A stretch of 64,000 bases of DNA from CAWKDG01 sp963848355 (lineage in GTDB: Bacteria > Actinomycetota > Acidimicrobiia > Acidimicrobiales > UBA8190), in assembly GCA_963848355.1 (NCBI GenBank), contig CAWKDG010000002.1:558001-622000 (forward strand). The letters run 5' to 3'. Both the position numbers and the translations under genes were made by a program. How positions within the stretch are numbered: the stretch's first letter is position 1; each line of letters opens with the position of its first letter. The notes under the pieces are model-generated. The model saw nothing but the letters and a program-made list of their open reading frames with translations. It was not told where the DNA came from and did not search any database. Shown here one piece after another: positions 18,568 to 27,318 of this stretch.

Positions 18568-20561
18568 GGGGGACGGGACCATCTCCATCTCGAGCCGGCA
18601 TCCGACCAACGCCGCCAAACCGGGGCCCGGGCCCGACCGGCCCCCGGCACCGGCGCCGCCGCCGCCGCCGAAGTGGCGGTCGTGGCTGCTGCTGGCCGGG
18701 GTCGTCATCACCCTGCTGCTGTTGTTCGGCCCCTCGGTCAAGACGACGCCGACGAAGAGCCTCGAACTACACGCAGTTCGTGAGCCGAGGTGAAGGCGCA
18801 CAAGATCAAGACCGCCTCCATCAACCCGACCGGAGGCGTGACGGGGACGCTCAAGGGCGGCGAGGACTACACCAGCCAGATCCCCACCGCGCTGACCGAC
18901 ACCCAACTGGCCCCGGTGCTGAAGGCGGACGGGGTCACCATCACCGGGGTGGCGTCGTCGTCCACCGTGCTCGAGACTCATCGAGACCTTCCTCCCGCTG
19001 CTGATCTTCATCGGGATCTTCGTCTGGATCGGCCGGAGCACCGCGCCGCCAGCTCCAGGGCGGGATCATGGGGATCGGCGGGTCCAAGGCCAAGCTCTAC
19101 GACGAGGACCGGCCGGTGACCCGGTTCGCCGACGTGGCCGGCTACGAGGGGGCCAAGCGGGAAGTGGCGGAGGTCGTCGACTTCTTGAAGCGACCCGAGC
19201 GCTATACGAAGGCTGGGGCGGTCGGGCCCCGCGGGGTGCTCATGGTGGGGCCGCCGGGCAGTGGCAAGACGCTGATGGCACGGGCTGTGGCCGGGGAGGC
19301 GGAGGTCCCCTTCCTGGCCCTCACCGGATCGAGCTTCGTGGAGATGTTCGTCGGCGTCGGGGCCAAGCGCGTCCGCGACCTCTTCGCCGACGCCCGCAAG
19401 CGGGCCCCGTCGATCGTCTTCATCGACGAGATCGACGCCATCGGCCAGCGCCGGGGCGGGTCGATCGTCTCCAACGACGAGCGGGAGCAGACCCTCAATC
19501 AGCTGTTGTCCGAGATGGACGGCTTCGACCCTTCCACGGGGGTCGTGATCATGGCCGCCACCAACCGGCCCGAGGTCCTCGACCCCGCCCTGCTGCGGCC
19601 GGGGCGCTTCGACCGGCAGGTCGAGATCCCGTTGCCCAACCAGGCCGAGCGGACCGCCATCCTGGCCGTCCACGCCCGGGACAAGACGTTGGCCCCGGAC
19701 GTCGACTTCGACGCCGTGTCACGGGCCACGCCGGGGTTCTCGGGGGCCGACCTGGCCAACCTCCTGAACGAGGCGGCCATCGTGGCCGTCCGCCACGACC
19801 GGGACGTGATCAGCGCCCACGACCTCGACGAGGCCCGCGACCGGATCCTGCTCGGCCGGCGCGACGCGTCCAACGCGCTGCTGCCCGACGAGAAGCGCTC
19901 GGTGGCCGTCCACGAGGCCGGCCACGCCCTGGTGGCCCTCCTCTCCGAGCACGCCGACCCCGTGTCGAAGATCACCATCCTGCCCGCCGGGCGAGCCCTG
20001 GGTGTGACCGAACAGCTCCCGGCCGACGAGAAGCACCTCTATTCCGAGAGCTACCTGCTGGCCTCGTTGGACGTCCGGCTGGGCGGGCGGGCCTCGGAGA
20101 TCCTGGTGCTCGGGGAGGCGTCCACGGGGGCGTCGAACGACCTGGCCGGGGCCACGGCGCTCGCCATCCACATGGTCCGGGACTGGGGCCTGTCGCCCCG
20201 GCTGGGACCGGTCGGCTTCGGCTCCGACGGCCCCGGCTATCTCGACGGCCAGCAGCAGTTCCAGAGCCGCCAGTACTCCGAAGGCACCCAAGAGGTCATC
20301 GACCAGGAGGTCAGCCGGCTCCTCGGTGAGGCCGAGGAACGGGCCACGACCCTCCTCACCGGACACCGGGCCGCCCTCGACGCCGTCATCGGACTGCTCC
20401 TCGAACGCGAGACGATCGACGGCGACGAACTGCGGACCGTGGTGGCGTCGGCCTCGGCCCCGGCCGGCGCGTCGGCGTCGGCGTCGGCGTCGGCGCCCAA
20501 CGGCTCGACCGATGGCGCCACGGGGCCCGGTGCCGATCGGCCGGCGGTACCCAGCCACTGA
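18566..20561 (+). CDS. ftsH: FtsH membrane AAA+ metalloprotease, N-terminus frameshifted
   Basis: The continuous part from 19068 holds the whole AAA module and protease: GPPGSGKT (Walker A), VFIDEIDAIG (Walker B), RPGRFDRQVE (second region of homology) and HEAGHALV, the HExxH zinc site, with GASNDLAGAT completing the protease domain. Upstream, in two other frames, are a Pro-rich leader, membrane helix SWLLLAGVVITLLLLFG, the periplasmic region (HKIKTASINPTGGVTGTL) and second helix ETFLPLLIFIGIFVWIG, so single-base errors near 18765, 18790 and 18975-19040 split the first 165 codons. No certain start codon is visible. The C-terminal tail is (AS)n, from a gcgtcg hexamer repeat at 20469-20492. Confidence 0.88.
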
Positions 20562-20562
20562 C

Positions 20563-20907
20563 TCACCTCGAGCGATGTGTCTCGCTCGACCACTGCAGGT
20601 CCCTGGCCATGACGGCGATGCCTGCGTCAACGTCGTCGGCCCCGTCGATGCCGGCAAAGAGAGCCTGACGGAGCGAGCGAGCTCGAGAGACCTGCCATGC
20701 GGCCCGCCACCGTCGCCACGGCGTGGCTGATGCATCTCGGAGGACGAGCTCGGCTCGCGCCAGGCGGGTCGCCGCCTTAGCCGCTTCGTCGCAACGGAAC
20801 TCCCGGGCGTGCACCGGGCAGAAGACACCATCCGACGACCGACGGTGACACCACTCTCCGGTTTCGGGGTGGAAGGCCAGACAGCGGTTCCAGGAGTGCG
20901 CGTGCAT
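20563..20907 (-). CDS. Small Cys/His-rich hypothetical protein
   Basis: A 114-residue protein read from ATG at 20907. The first 40 residues hold a zinc-finger-like pattern: Cys at CLAFHPETGEWC, then FCPVH and RC, giving C-x10-C-x9-C-x2-H spacing. The rest is a basic, helical, Ala/Arg-rich tail (WRRWRAAWQVSRARSLRQAL). No family is recognised. It is convergent with ftsH (the stop codons are about 2 bases apart) and lies downstream of a 13-bp repeat array and a hairpin that occupy its upstream region. A zinc-binding nucleic-acid protein is possible but unproven. Confidence 0.5.
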   Translation of the reverse strand: MHAHSWNRCLAFHPETGEWCHRRSSDGVFCPVHAREFRCDEAAKAATRLARAELVLRDASATPWRRWRAAWQVSRARSLRQALFAGIDGADDVDAGIAVMARDLQWSSETHRSR

Positions 20908-20957
20908 GACTCCATTCAACGACGGGCGAACGGGGTCTCCTAGCTGGTTTACGGTGT

Positions 20958-20975
20958 GTTCACGAGCACGTGAAC
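20958..20975. promoter_or_regulatory. Perfect inverted repeat GTTCACG-N4-CGTGAAC
   Basis: A 7-base perfect dyad with a 4-base loop lies 51 bases upstream of the Cys-rich small gene (minus strand) and downstream of the DUF2254 gene. Half-site variants (ttcacg, gttcac) recur at 20979-20993, giving four TTCAC-type elements within 40 bases. It could be a repressor operator or a weak terminator hairpin; no T-run follows. Confidence 0.45.
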
Positions 20976-21000
20976 GCATTCACGCCGTGTTCACCTTTCC

Positions 21001-21075
21001 GTCACACGTCTCGGTCACACGTCTCGGTCACACGTCTCGGTCACACGTCTCGGTCACACGTCTCGGTCACACGTC
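21001..21075. repeat. 13-bp direct-repeat array (5.8 copies)
   Basis: Five perfect copies of gtcacacgtctcg followed by a 10-base partial copy, with no spacer. The last copy contains the stop codon of the DUF2254 gene (21067-21069); the rest is intergenic. A 13-base period does not preserve coding frame. Each unit contains CACACGT/ACGTGTG. Confidence 0.95.
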
Positions 21076-22482
21076 CACGGCGTCATCGATGGCGATCCGG
21101 CTCAGGACACGTTGGAACCGCGTCTCGATGTCGTCTCGGTCGTTGGCGTCGGGCACGGCTTCCTGGGCGCTCTGGAAGATCATCTCGGCCTGACGGGCCA
21201 GGATACGGGTTTGTTCGGGGGAAGTGGTCTGCTCCATGATGCTGGACAAGGCGTCCATCATGCGGATGATGACGGCCGGCATACCCCGTGCCGCCTGGCG
21301 AATCTTGTCGAAGGCGCGGTTGACCATGCGCTCATAGGAGGGGTCGGACTCGATCAACCGGATGCGACCGAAGCGATCCCGGTAGACCCCCTCCTCGAGG
21401 GTCCGGCCCGAGACCCGGCTCAGACCGGCAGCGAGCCAATCGATGCACGTGAGGGCGGTGAACGTGTCGTTCACGGCCGGGGACAGTGCACGAATGGCGA
21501 TCTCGACGAGCTGATCGATGGCGAAGACGGGATCCTGCATGAGCGTCCGGTGGGGTCCCGTCACGTGCGCTTTGGCCAGGGCCAGCGCCACCTGACCGGC
21601 CGCGCCTCCGGGCCAGACGGTGGCGAGGGGGCGCCCGGCCACGATGAAGTGTCCGGGCCGATGGTCCAGGCGAATGACGGCGTCGGTACGGACGGCGATG
21701 TCGATCAACTGGGCATACCCGACGAATTGCAGGTAGCCGCTCGTGTCGGAGGGGACGGCACCACCTCTGTCTTCGATGAGTTGGAGCAGTTCGTCGACGG
21801 ACTTTCCTCCGCCGAGCGAGGACGCCGTCGGCGGACGGGAGCCCTCCGCCGGGAACTCGACGTCAATGGCGTGCATGAGGTCACGGGCGATACCGGCGAT
21901 CACCTCCGGAAGCTGGATCGACTTGGCGATGTGATGGATGAAGTAGATGAGAACGGCCAAGTCGACGAAGAGAAGGGCCTCGGCCACGGTGATCGACAGT
22001 CGGGGCACGAAAGGGCCCAGATCGGTATGGGGAGCACTCGAGATCGAACCCAGGGCCAGCACCGAGAAGGCGAAGGTTCCCACGAAGACACCCAGGGTGA
22101 CCTGATTGCCGACGTCTCTGACAAAGTTCCGCATCATGCGAGGACCGAACTGTTGTGACGCCAGCGTCAACGCCAGAATGGTGATGGAAAAGACCACGCC
22201 CACGACCGTGAGGACGGCGGCGGCGATGGCGATGAGAACCTGGCGGCCGGCGTCAGCGCTTCCAGCCTGAATCCAGAAAGGCAGCCCGAGGTTCCGGTGA
22301 TAGACCTCCCAGTCGATTTCGAACGTCACCGCGAACAGCAGGCCGGCGGCGACGACGAATATCGTCGGGACCATCCAGAAGGTGGTGCGGAGGGCTTCCC
22401 ACCGCCAGCTGGGCAGCTTGCCCTGGGCGTACCGAACTCGGTCTCCGTCGGGCTGCTCGTTCCGAGGCTCGCTTTCGATCAT
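21067..22482 (-). CDS. DUF2254 family membrane protein
   Basis: A 471-residue protein of the DUF2254 family, whose function is not established. Two N-terminal membrane helices (TTFWMVPTIFVVAAGLLFAV at about 34-53 and QVLIAIAAAVLTVVGVVFSI) precede the conserved LALTLASQQFGPRMMRNFVRD motif. Two more helices follow (VTLGVFVGTFAFSVLALG; AVLIYFIHHIAKSIQ), then a soluble C-terminal domain with SPAVNDTFTALTCIDWL and DPSYERMV. The ATG at 22482 was chosen because the 46 upstream codons are Arg-rich and unlike the family. The frame is intact; length is normal. Confidence 0.85.
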   Translation of the reverse strand: MIESEPRNEQPDGDRVRYAQGKLPSWRWEALRTTFWMVPTIFVVAAGLLFAVTFEIDWEVYHRNLGLPFWIQAGSADAGRQVLIAIAAAVLTVVGVVFSITILALTLASQQFGPRMMRNFVRDVGNQVTLGVFVGTFAFSVLALGSISSAPHTDLGPFVPRLSITVAEALLFVDLAVLIYFIHHIAKSIQLPEVIAGIARDLMHAIDVEFPAEGSRPPTASSLGGGKSVDELLQLIEDRGGAVPSDTSGYLQFVGYAQLIDIAVRTDAVIRLDHRPGHFIVAGRPLATVWPGGAAGQVALALAKAHVTGPHRTLMQDPVFAIDQLVEIAIRALSPAVNDTFTALTCIDWLAAGLSRVSGRTLEEGVYRDRFGRIRLIESDPSYERMVNRAFDKIRQAARGMPAVIIRMMDALSSIMEQTTSPEQTRILARQAEMIFQSAQEAVPDANDRDDIETRFQRVLSRIAIDDAVDV

Positions 22483-22660
22483 CGAGACGCTATCCGGCAA
22501 CGTTCGACACGCGAGTGGTGTCCTGTCGATACGGGCGAAACGATGCTGTCCGAGACGATGCAGGCATGGGCGCGACCTCCTGGTCGCCGACCAGTCTTCC
22601 CGGCACACCCTTCGTGGCAAGACTAGACGGCCTCCCCCACGTGCTCAGCCGGTTCGACGG

Positions 22661-23707
22661 TCAGCAGCGGTCCCCGAGCCACGGCCGGTGGCCGTCGAGG
22701 TCGTAGAGGGCGATGGCCACGGAATCCTGATCGGCCTTGGACGCCAGGTTCGGCGGCACGCCGACCAGACCGGGAAGACCGGCGGCCTCGGCGGCGAGGT
22801 TCCACGTCTGCTGGCTGAACTGGAAGGCGCCCATGTAGAGCCCGTTGGGCGAGACCGCCGCGTAGTTGCCCCCCGACTCGACCTGGACCACGCACTGCAG
22901 ATACGGGGGCAGGGTCGGATCGGCGCCCGCGCCCGACCCCGGGGGGGCCACCGCCGTCGCCGTCGCTGTCGCCGCCGCCTGGGCCGCGGTCTGGCGCGCC
23001 GCGGCCACCGCGGCGGCGGCGGCGGCGCGGGCAGCCGCCTGGGACGCGATCACCGACGCCAGCTGTCCCGTCACCCGGGCCTGCTCCGACTCCATCTGGT
23101 TCTCGGTGTTGTCGGCCTCGGTCAGGTCGACCGCCTGTTGCGTCTGCGCCGTCCGGTCGGCGCTCTGCGCCGACTGCAACGCGACCTCGTGGGCCTGAAG
23201 GGTGCGTTCGGCGGTATGGAGCTGGTCCAGGGCCGTGTCGATGTTCCCCGCCGAGAGCGACATGTACTCGTCGGCCAGCTCCACTCTCTGCATGTCACCG
23301 GTGAAGACGGCGTCGGAACCGGACAACGCGTTGCCGGCGTCCATGTACGAGAGGACGGCCAGGTTGCGTACGAGGCGCGTCTGGACGTCGATCCTCCGCT
23401 TGTCCTGACCGATCCGCTGGTCGACACGCTGGACCATCCGGGCATCAGTGGCGACTCGTTGCGTCATGACCGAGTACTGCTGTTGATCGGCGCCGATCTG
23501 CAGCTGTTCCTGGATCAGGGCCTGCGAGATCTGGCGCGCCTGCGCCTTCAGATCGGTGACCTGATCCGCCGCCGCCGGTCGGGCAACGAGAACCACCGTC
23601 ACGAAGACGGTGGCGATGAGGGACGCAAGGAGAACGGCCACGACGGCCAACGGACCGGGGACTGTTGCGCGTGACCCTGCCGTCGGGGCGAACCGGGCGC
23701 GAGACAC
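22661..23707 (-). CDS. Secreted coiled-coil protein with transglycosylase-like C-terminal domain
   Basis: A 348-residue exported protein. A signal-anchor (about 20-48, ending ARPAAADQ) is followed by a long Gln/Ala/Arg coiled coil (about 50-225) and an Ala-rich hinge (about 225-260). The C-terminal Rpf/transglycosylase-like domain reads YLQCVVQVESGGNYAAVSP, then GAFQFSQQTWNLAA (Glu in the VESGG motif as likely catalytic acid) and a terminal Cys. The layout resembles cell-wall hydrolases or resuscitation factors that dock via a coiled coil. The start is a GTG at 23707. It stands alone upstream of the DUF2254 gene in the same direction, 178 bases apart. Confidence 0.78.
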   Translation of the reverse strand: MSRARFAPTAGSRATVPGPLAVVAVLLASLIATVFVTVVLVARPAAADQVTDLKAQARQISQALIQEQLQIGADQQQYSVMTQRVATDARMVQRVDQRIGQDKRRIDVQTRLVRNLAVLSYMDAGNALSGSDAVFTGDMQRVELADEYMSLSAGNIDTALDQLHTAERTLQAHEVALQSAQSADRTAQTQQAVDLTEADNTENQMESEQARVTGQLASVIASQAAARAAAAAAVAAARQTAAQAAATATATAVAPPGSGAGADPTLPPYLQCVVQVESGGNYAAVSPNGLYMGAFQFSQQTWNLAAEAAGLPGLVGVPPNLASKADQDSVAIALYDLDGHRPWLGDRC

Positions 23708-23786
23708 AATGGGTTGCCAAGCTAGCCGCCGGCGCGATTTCTGACAAGGCGTCGGGACACGGGCGTTCCTCGCCGTGCCTCCGGTC

Positions 23787-24527
23787 TCAGGTGTCGAGGG
23801 CGAGGCAGCCGCGCACGGCTGCCTCCGCCGCCAGACGGGCCGCCCGGGTGGTGTCCCGGCTCAGGCGCTCGAGCTTGACCGCCAACTCGGGTTCGGCGGC
23901 GAGGAGGCGGGCGATGGCTTCCATGTCGCCCGAACCGTCGGGGTTGGTGGCATCGACGATCCTCTGGTCGAGCAGGCCGTCGAAGAACCGGTCGCCGATG
24001 CAGCGGTAGACGGACCACGCGCAACCCCGGGCCTCGCACACCTCGGCCACGGCGGACGACTCCATGTCCACCCCGAGGCAGCCCTGTTCCCGGAAACGCC
24101 GGCTCAGCTCGTGGTCGAGTGTGGCCCCCTCGGTGGTCATGAGCGTGCCGGCGCGCGGCGCGTCGCCGGGCGGCGAATGACGATAGGTGGCACCGGTGGC
24201 GTACTCGACGATGGTCTCGGGATTGACGAGGGTGCCGACGTCGAGATCGGGATCGAGACCGCCGCAGATGCCGGCGATCATCACGTGGTCGACGGGCACG
24301 TGGTCGGGCACCGTCTCGTCGAAGAGACGGGACGTGGCCACGCGGGTCAGCGGAGGCCCCATGCCGATGTGGATGGCGGTGACGTCGGAGTGGCCGACAC
24401 GGCCCGTCCATGGCGCGTCCTGCGCATCGCTCGTGGGACTGAGCCCGAAGGCGGTCACGATGGCGTGCATCTCGAGCGGCATGGGCGCCAGGACGACGAC
24501 GTGGCGGGCGGTGGGGTCAGCGGGCAT
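23787..24527 (-). CDS. Nucleoside phosphorylase/5'-methylthioadenosine nucleosidase-like protein
   Basis: A 246-residue protein of the PNP/UDP phosphorylase superfamily. It has VVVLAPMPLEMHAIVTAFG at the N-terminus, VDHVMIAGICGGLDPDLDVG (GxxGG base) and CLGVDMESSAVAEVCEARG (the ME(S) ribose-binding motif), then VYRCIGDRF. These are shared by MTA/SAH nucleosidases and futalosine hydrolases; the sequence does not separate them. The frame is intact. It is cytoplasmic and likely acts in purine or S-adenosyl by-product salvage. It lies downstream of the GNAT gene on the same strand, 16 bases apart. Confidence 0.8.
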   Translation of the reverse strand: MPADPTARHVVVLAPMPLEMHAIVTAFGLSPTSDAQDAPWTGRVGHSDVTAIHIGMGPPLTRVATSRLFDETVPDHVPVDHVMIAGICGGLDPDLDVGTLVNPETIVEYATGATYRHSPPGDAPRAGTLMTTEGATLDHELSRRFREQGCLGVDMESSAVAEVCEARGCAWSVYRCIGDRFFDGLLDQRIVDATNPDGSGDMEAIARLLAAEPELAVKLERLSRDTTRAARLAAEAAVRGCLALDT

Positions 24528-24543
24528 GGCCCCAGCTTGCCCG

Positions 24544-25035
24544 TTACGCCGGCTCCGTGCCGAGGACGAGGGTCATGAAGGTGCTGTTCGGACTGGGGCC
24601 GTAGTCGGCGAACGGTCCGCAGCGCTCGAATCCGGCACGGGCGTAGAGCAATCGCGCCGGGGCGAAGGCGGACATCGACCCTGTCTCGAGGCTCACCCGG
24701 TGTAGCCCCCGCTGCCGGGCCACACCCACGAGATGGTCGAGCATGGCGCGCCCGATCCCGCGACGGCGCGCGGCGGTGGCCGTGTGCATGGACTTCACCT
24801 CGCCATGAACGGCGTCGTGCTGCTTGAGCGCACCCACGGCGAGAAGCTCACCGTGGAGGCGGAAGGAGAAGAACGTCACCGTCGGGTGGAGGAGACCGTC
24901 GACGTCGAGGGCGTGGACGTCCTCGGGTGGGCTGTGGCGGTTGGCGAAGGCCAGGTGGTGCCCGAGCAGCGCCAGTACGTCCGGTGCGCGCGGGTCGTCG
25001 ACGGCGATCTCGCCTTCGGGGACGGGGCTGTCCAC
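24544..25035 (-). CDS. GNAT-family N-acetyltransferase
   Basis: A 163-residue acetyltransferase. Acetyl-CoA binding motif A is VKSMHTATAARRRGIGRAML (Q/R-x-x-G-x-G/A as RRRGIGRA), preceded by the beta strand FSFRLHGELLAVGALK and followed by GLHRVSLETGSMSAFAPARL and YARAGFERCGPFADY. This matches the YjgM/PhnO-like 'PEG...E..SMHT' subgroup. The start is assigned to GTG at 25035, the only start codon between the upstream transaminase stop and the conserved region. It lies just downstream of gabT on the same strand. The substrate is unknown, though context suggests an amine. Confidence 0.82.
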   Translation of the reverse strand: MDSPVPEGEIAVDDPRAPDVLALLGHHLAFANRHSPPEDVHALDVDGLLHPTVTFFSFRLHGELLAVGALKQHDAVHGEVKSMHTATAARRRGIGRAMLDHLVGVARQRGLHRVSLETGSMSAFAPARLLYARAGFERCGPFADYGPSPNSTFMTLVLGTEPA

Positions 25036-25073
25036 GTGTCCGGTCGACGTCGCCCGGCGGGGGGTTCGGGTCC

Positions 25074-26429
25074 TTACGAGGCGCCGAGTGACGCTTCGAT
25101 GGCGTCGGTGAGGACGTCGAGCCCTTCGACGAGCAGCTCCTCGCCGATCACCAGGGGCGGGAGCAGGCGCAGGACGTTGCCGAAGGTGCCGCAGGTGAGG
25201 ACGACGACACCGGCGGCGTGACAGGCCCGGGCGATCGATCCCGTGGTCTCGGGGTCTGGCGTCGTCGTTCCCGGGTGCACGAGCTCGATGGCGCACATCG
25301 CGCCCCGACCGCGGACGTCGCCGATGGCGCGGTGGGCGTGCTGGAGGGACCGCAACCGCTCGAGGACGATGACACCGATACGCCGGGCGGCGGTGACCAG
25401 GTCACGGTCGCGCATGAGGGCGATGGCGGCCAGGGCCGAACTGCAAGCCACGGGATTGCCCCCGTAGGTGCCGCCCAGGCCACCGACGTGGACGGCGTTC
25501 ATGATGTCGGCGCGTCCCGTGACGGCGGCCAGGGGCAGGCCGGCGGCGATGCCCTTGGCCGTCGTCACCAGGTCGGGGACGACTCCGTGGTGATCGCAGG
25601 CGAACCAGTCCCCCGTCCGGCAGAACCCGGTCTGGATCTCGTCGGCCACGAAGAGGACGCCGTGCGACGCGCACCACGACGCCACCGCTTCGAGGAATCC
25701 GGGGGCGGGCACGACGAAGCCGCCTTCTCCCTGGATGGGCTCGATCAGCACGCAGGCGACGTTTCCGGCACCCACCTGGGTCTCGATCAGCGCCGTGGCC
25801 CGGTCGGCCGCGTCCTGGCCCGTCATGGCCTCGGGGTCGCGGAACGGGTACGACACCGGCACCCGGTAGACCTCGGGCGCGAAAGGACCGAAGCCGTGCT
25901 TGTAGGGCATCTCCTTCGCCGTCAGGGCCATGGTCAGATTGGTCCGGCCGTGGTAGGCGTGGTCGAAGACGACGACGGCCTGACGGCCGGTGGCGTGGCG
26001 GGCGATCTTGACGGCGTTCTCGACCGCCTCCGCCCCCGAGTTGAACAGCGCCGACACCTTGGCCCCGTCGCCCGGTGTGAGGGCGTTGAGCTCCTCGCAC
26101 ACTCCTATGTAGCCCTCGTAGGGCGTGACCATGAAGCAGGTATGGCTGAAGCGACCCACCTGGGCCCGCACGGCCTCGACGACGGAGCCGGCGGCGTGGC
26201 CGACACCGGTGACGGCGATCCCCGAACCCAGGTCGATGAGGGAGTTCCCGTCGACGTCGACGAGGATGGCGCCGGAGCCCGACTCGATGTACACGGGGAA
26301 GGCCGTACTCACACCCTGGGCGACGGCCTCGGCCCGGCGCGCCGTGCAGGGCGCGCGACCGGGGACCGGGGACTCGGTGACGAGCCTGCGCTCCTGAGCG
26401 ATGGTGCGGGGAGCGTCGGTCTGGGTCAC
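25074..26429 (-). CDS. gabT: 4-aminobutyrate-type class III aminotransferase
   Basis: A 451-residue PLP enzyme that likely moves the amino group of 4-aminobutyrate to 2-oxoglutarate. Class III features are all present: SALFNSGAEAVENAVKIAR, FDHAYHGRTNLTMALT, LIEPIQGEGGFVVPAP, VADEIQTGFCRTG (Asp contacting PLP) and TTAKGIAAGLPLAAV with the Schiff-base Lys. The N-terminal RRAEAVAQGVSTAFPVYIE is typical of GabT. The frame is intact. It heads a minus-strand pair with the GNAT gene. Amine permease, aldehyde dehydrogenase, second transaminase and FAD oxidase genes are within 7 kb, pointing to putrescine/GABA breakdown. Confidence 0.92.
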   Translation of the reverse strand: MTQTDAPRTIAQERRLVTESPVPGRAPCTARRAEAVAQGVSTAFPVYIESGSGAILVDVDGNSLIDLGSGIAVTGVGHAAGSVVEAVRAQVGRFSHTCFMVTPYEGYIGVCEELNALTPGDGAKVSALFNSGAEAVENAVKIARHATGRQAVVVFDHAYHGRTNLTMALTAKEMPYKHGFGPFAPEVYRVPVSYPFRDPEAMTGQDAADRATALIETQVGAGNVACVLIEPIQGEGGFVVPAPGFLEAVASWCASHGVLFVADEIQTGFCRTGDWFACDHHGVVPDLVTTAKGIAAGLPLAAVTGRADIMNAVHVGGLGGTYGGNPVACSSALAAIALMRDRDLVTAARRIGVIVLERLRSLQHAHRAIGDVRGRGAMCAIELVHPGTTTPDPETTGSIARACHAAGVVVLTCGTFGNVLRLLPPLVIGEELLVEGLDVLTDAIEASLGAS

Positions 26430-26470
26430 GGGCCTCTCACATTACTCGCCGGGCGTGGTCAACTGCAGAG

Positions 26471-27169
26471 GTGGAACTGCGGTTTCTCTACGTCGGATCG
26501 GACGACACCGATCGGGATCTGGCCGCGTGGTTGGCCATGCCGGGCGCCCGCCTGCGCTGGCGCTTCCAGGCCTTCGGAGCTGACGTCGCCGCCGTGGACC
26601 TGGGCGGCACGCCCCTCGTCCTGCTGGCCGACCACCGCCCGGCCGGTTCGGTCCTCCCCATCTACGCCGTCGCCGACCTCGACGACGCCACCGATGCCAT
26701 GGTGGCGGGCGGATGGACGGTCCAGGTCGGTCCGCTGGCGACACCCGAGGGCCCGGCCACCGTTCTCGGCGACGCCGGCGGCGTCACCGTGGCGCTGCTC
26801 CGGGTCGACCGTCCCGGGGCCATGGACGACGCCTACGACGACGACGCCAACGGCCACGCCCGTGCGCGCCCCGTAGGCGCCGGATGTCACTCGTCGCCGG
26901 CGGGGACGACGAGGACGGGCACAGCGGAGCGGTGCAGCAGCTTGTGCGGCACCGATCCGAGGATGGCCCCCACGATGGGGCGCTCACCGCGTCCCCCCGA
27001 CCACGATGACCCGGGCCTGGCGCTCGAGGGCCGCCTCGAGAAGGGACTCGACGGGGCGCATGGCCACCACCAGGACCTCGGCGTGCACGCCGGCGTCGAT
27101 CTTCTTGGCCGTCGGCCAGGGCCGTCGGCCACCATGTCCTCGCCGATCTTCTCGAGCTTGGCCTTGTAG
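26471..27169 (+). CDS. VOC/glyoxalase-fold protein; 3' end uncertain
   Basis: Starts at GTG 26471, divergent from gabT. The first 125 residues form a VOC-like fold: LRFLYVGSDDTDRDLAAWLA, then GGTPLVLLADHRPAG, PIYAVADLDDATDAMVAGG and TVLGDAGGVTVALLRVDRPG. The open frame then runs on to 27169, opposite the universal stress gene, as low-complexity sequence with no homology. The true protein probably ends near 26876, where a neighbouring frame has a TAG. No conserved metal ligands can be assigned with confidence. The role is unknown; bleomycin-resistance/glyoxalase-like proteins are the nearest recognisable group. Confidence 0.6.
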   Translation: MELRFLYVGSDDTDRDLAAWLAMPGARLRWRFQAFGADVAAVDLGGTPLVLLADHRPAGSVLPIYAVADLDDATDAMVAGGWTVQVGPLATPEGPATVLGDAGGVTVALLRVDRPGAMDDAYDDDANGHARARPVGAGCHSSPAGTTRTGTAERCSSLCGTDPRMAPTMGRSPRPPDHDDPGLALEGRLEKGLDGAHGHHQDLGVHAGVDLLGRRPGPSATMSSPIFSSLAL

Positions 27170-27318
27170 TCGGCCGTCTCGCCCCCCATGGGATTGGGCT
27201 CGTAGCCGAAGACGATGCTCAGAGGGGCGTCGAAGGCGCGGGCCACACTGACGGCGACGGCCAGGGCCGCCTTCGACCCGTCGGAGCCGTCGTAGCCGAG
27301 GACGATGTCGCCGGCCAT
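26887..27318 (-). CDS. Universal stress protein (UspA family), internal frame excursion
   Basis: A 143-residue UspA-fold protein. The start IVLGYDGSDGSKAALAVAV is the nucleotide-binding beta-1/alpha-1 signature, and the end SVPHKLLHRSAVPVLVVP is the classic G-x9-G-S/T-x-L C-terminal region (GERPIVGAILGSVPHKLL). Between about 27135 and 27000 the read frame is nonsense (RRPRRSTPACTPRSWWW), but the adjacent frame gives KKIDAGVHAEVLVVAMRPVE and ARVIVVGGTRG. Two compensating single-base errors therefore lie here. The ATG shares a base with the TGA of the permease gene (TGATG), indicating coupled translation with an amino-acid permease, a common UspA arrangement. Confidence 0.85.
   Translation of the reverse strand: MAGDIVLGYDGSDGSKAALAVAVSVARAFDAPLSIVFGYEPNPMGGETADYKAKLEKIGEDMVADGPGRRPRRSTPACTPRSWWWPCAPSSPFSRRPSSARPGSSWSGGRGERPIVGAILGSVPHKLLHRSAVPVLVVPAGDE

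Noticed and set aside
21001..21075. 13-bp array considered as a CRISPR array or replication iterons.
   Set aside because: No spacers and no cas genes; no replication initiator gene or DnaA boxes adjoin. Left as a repeat of unknown role.
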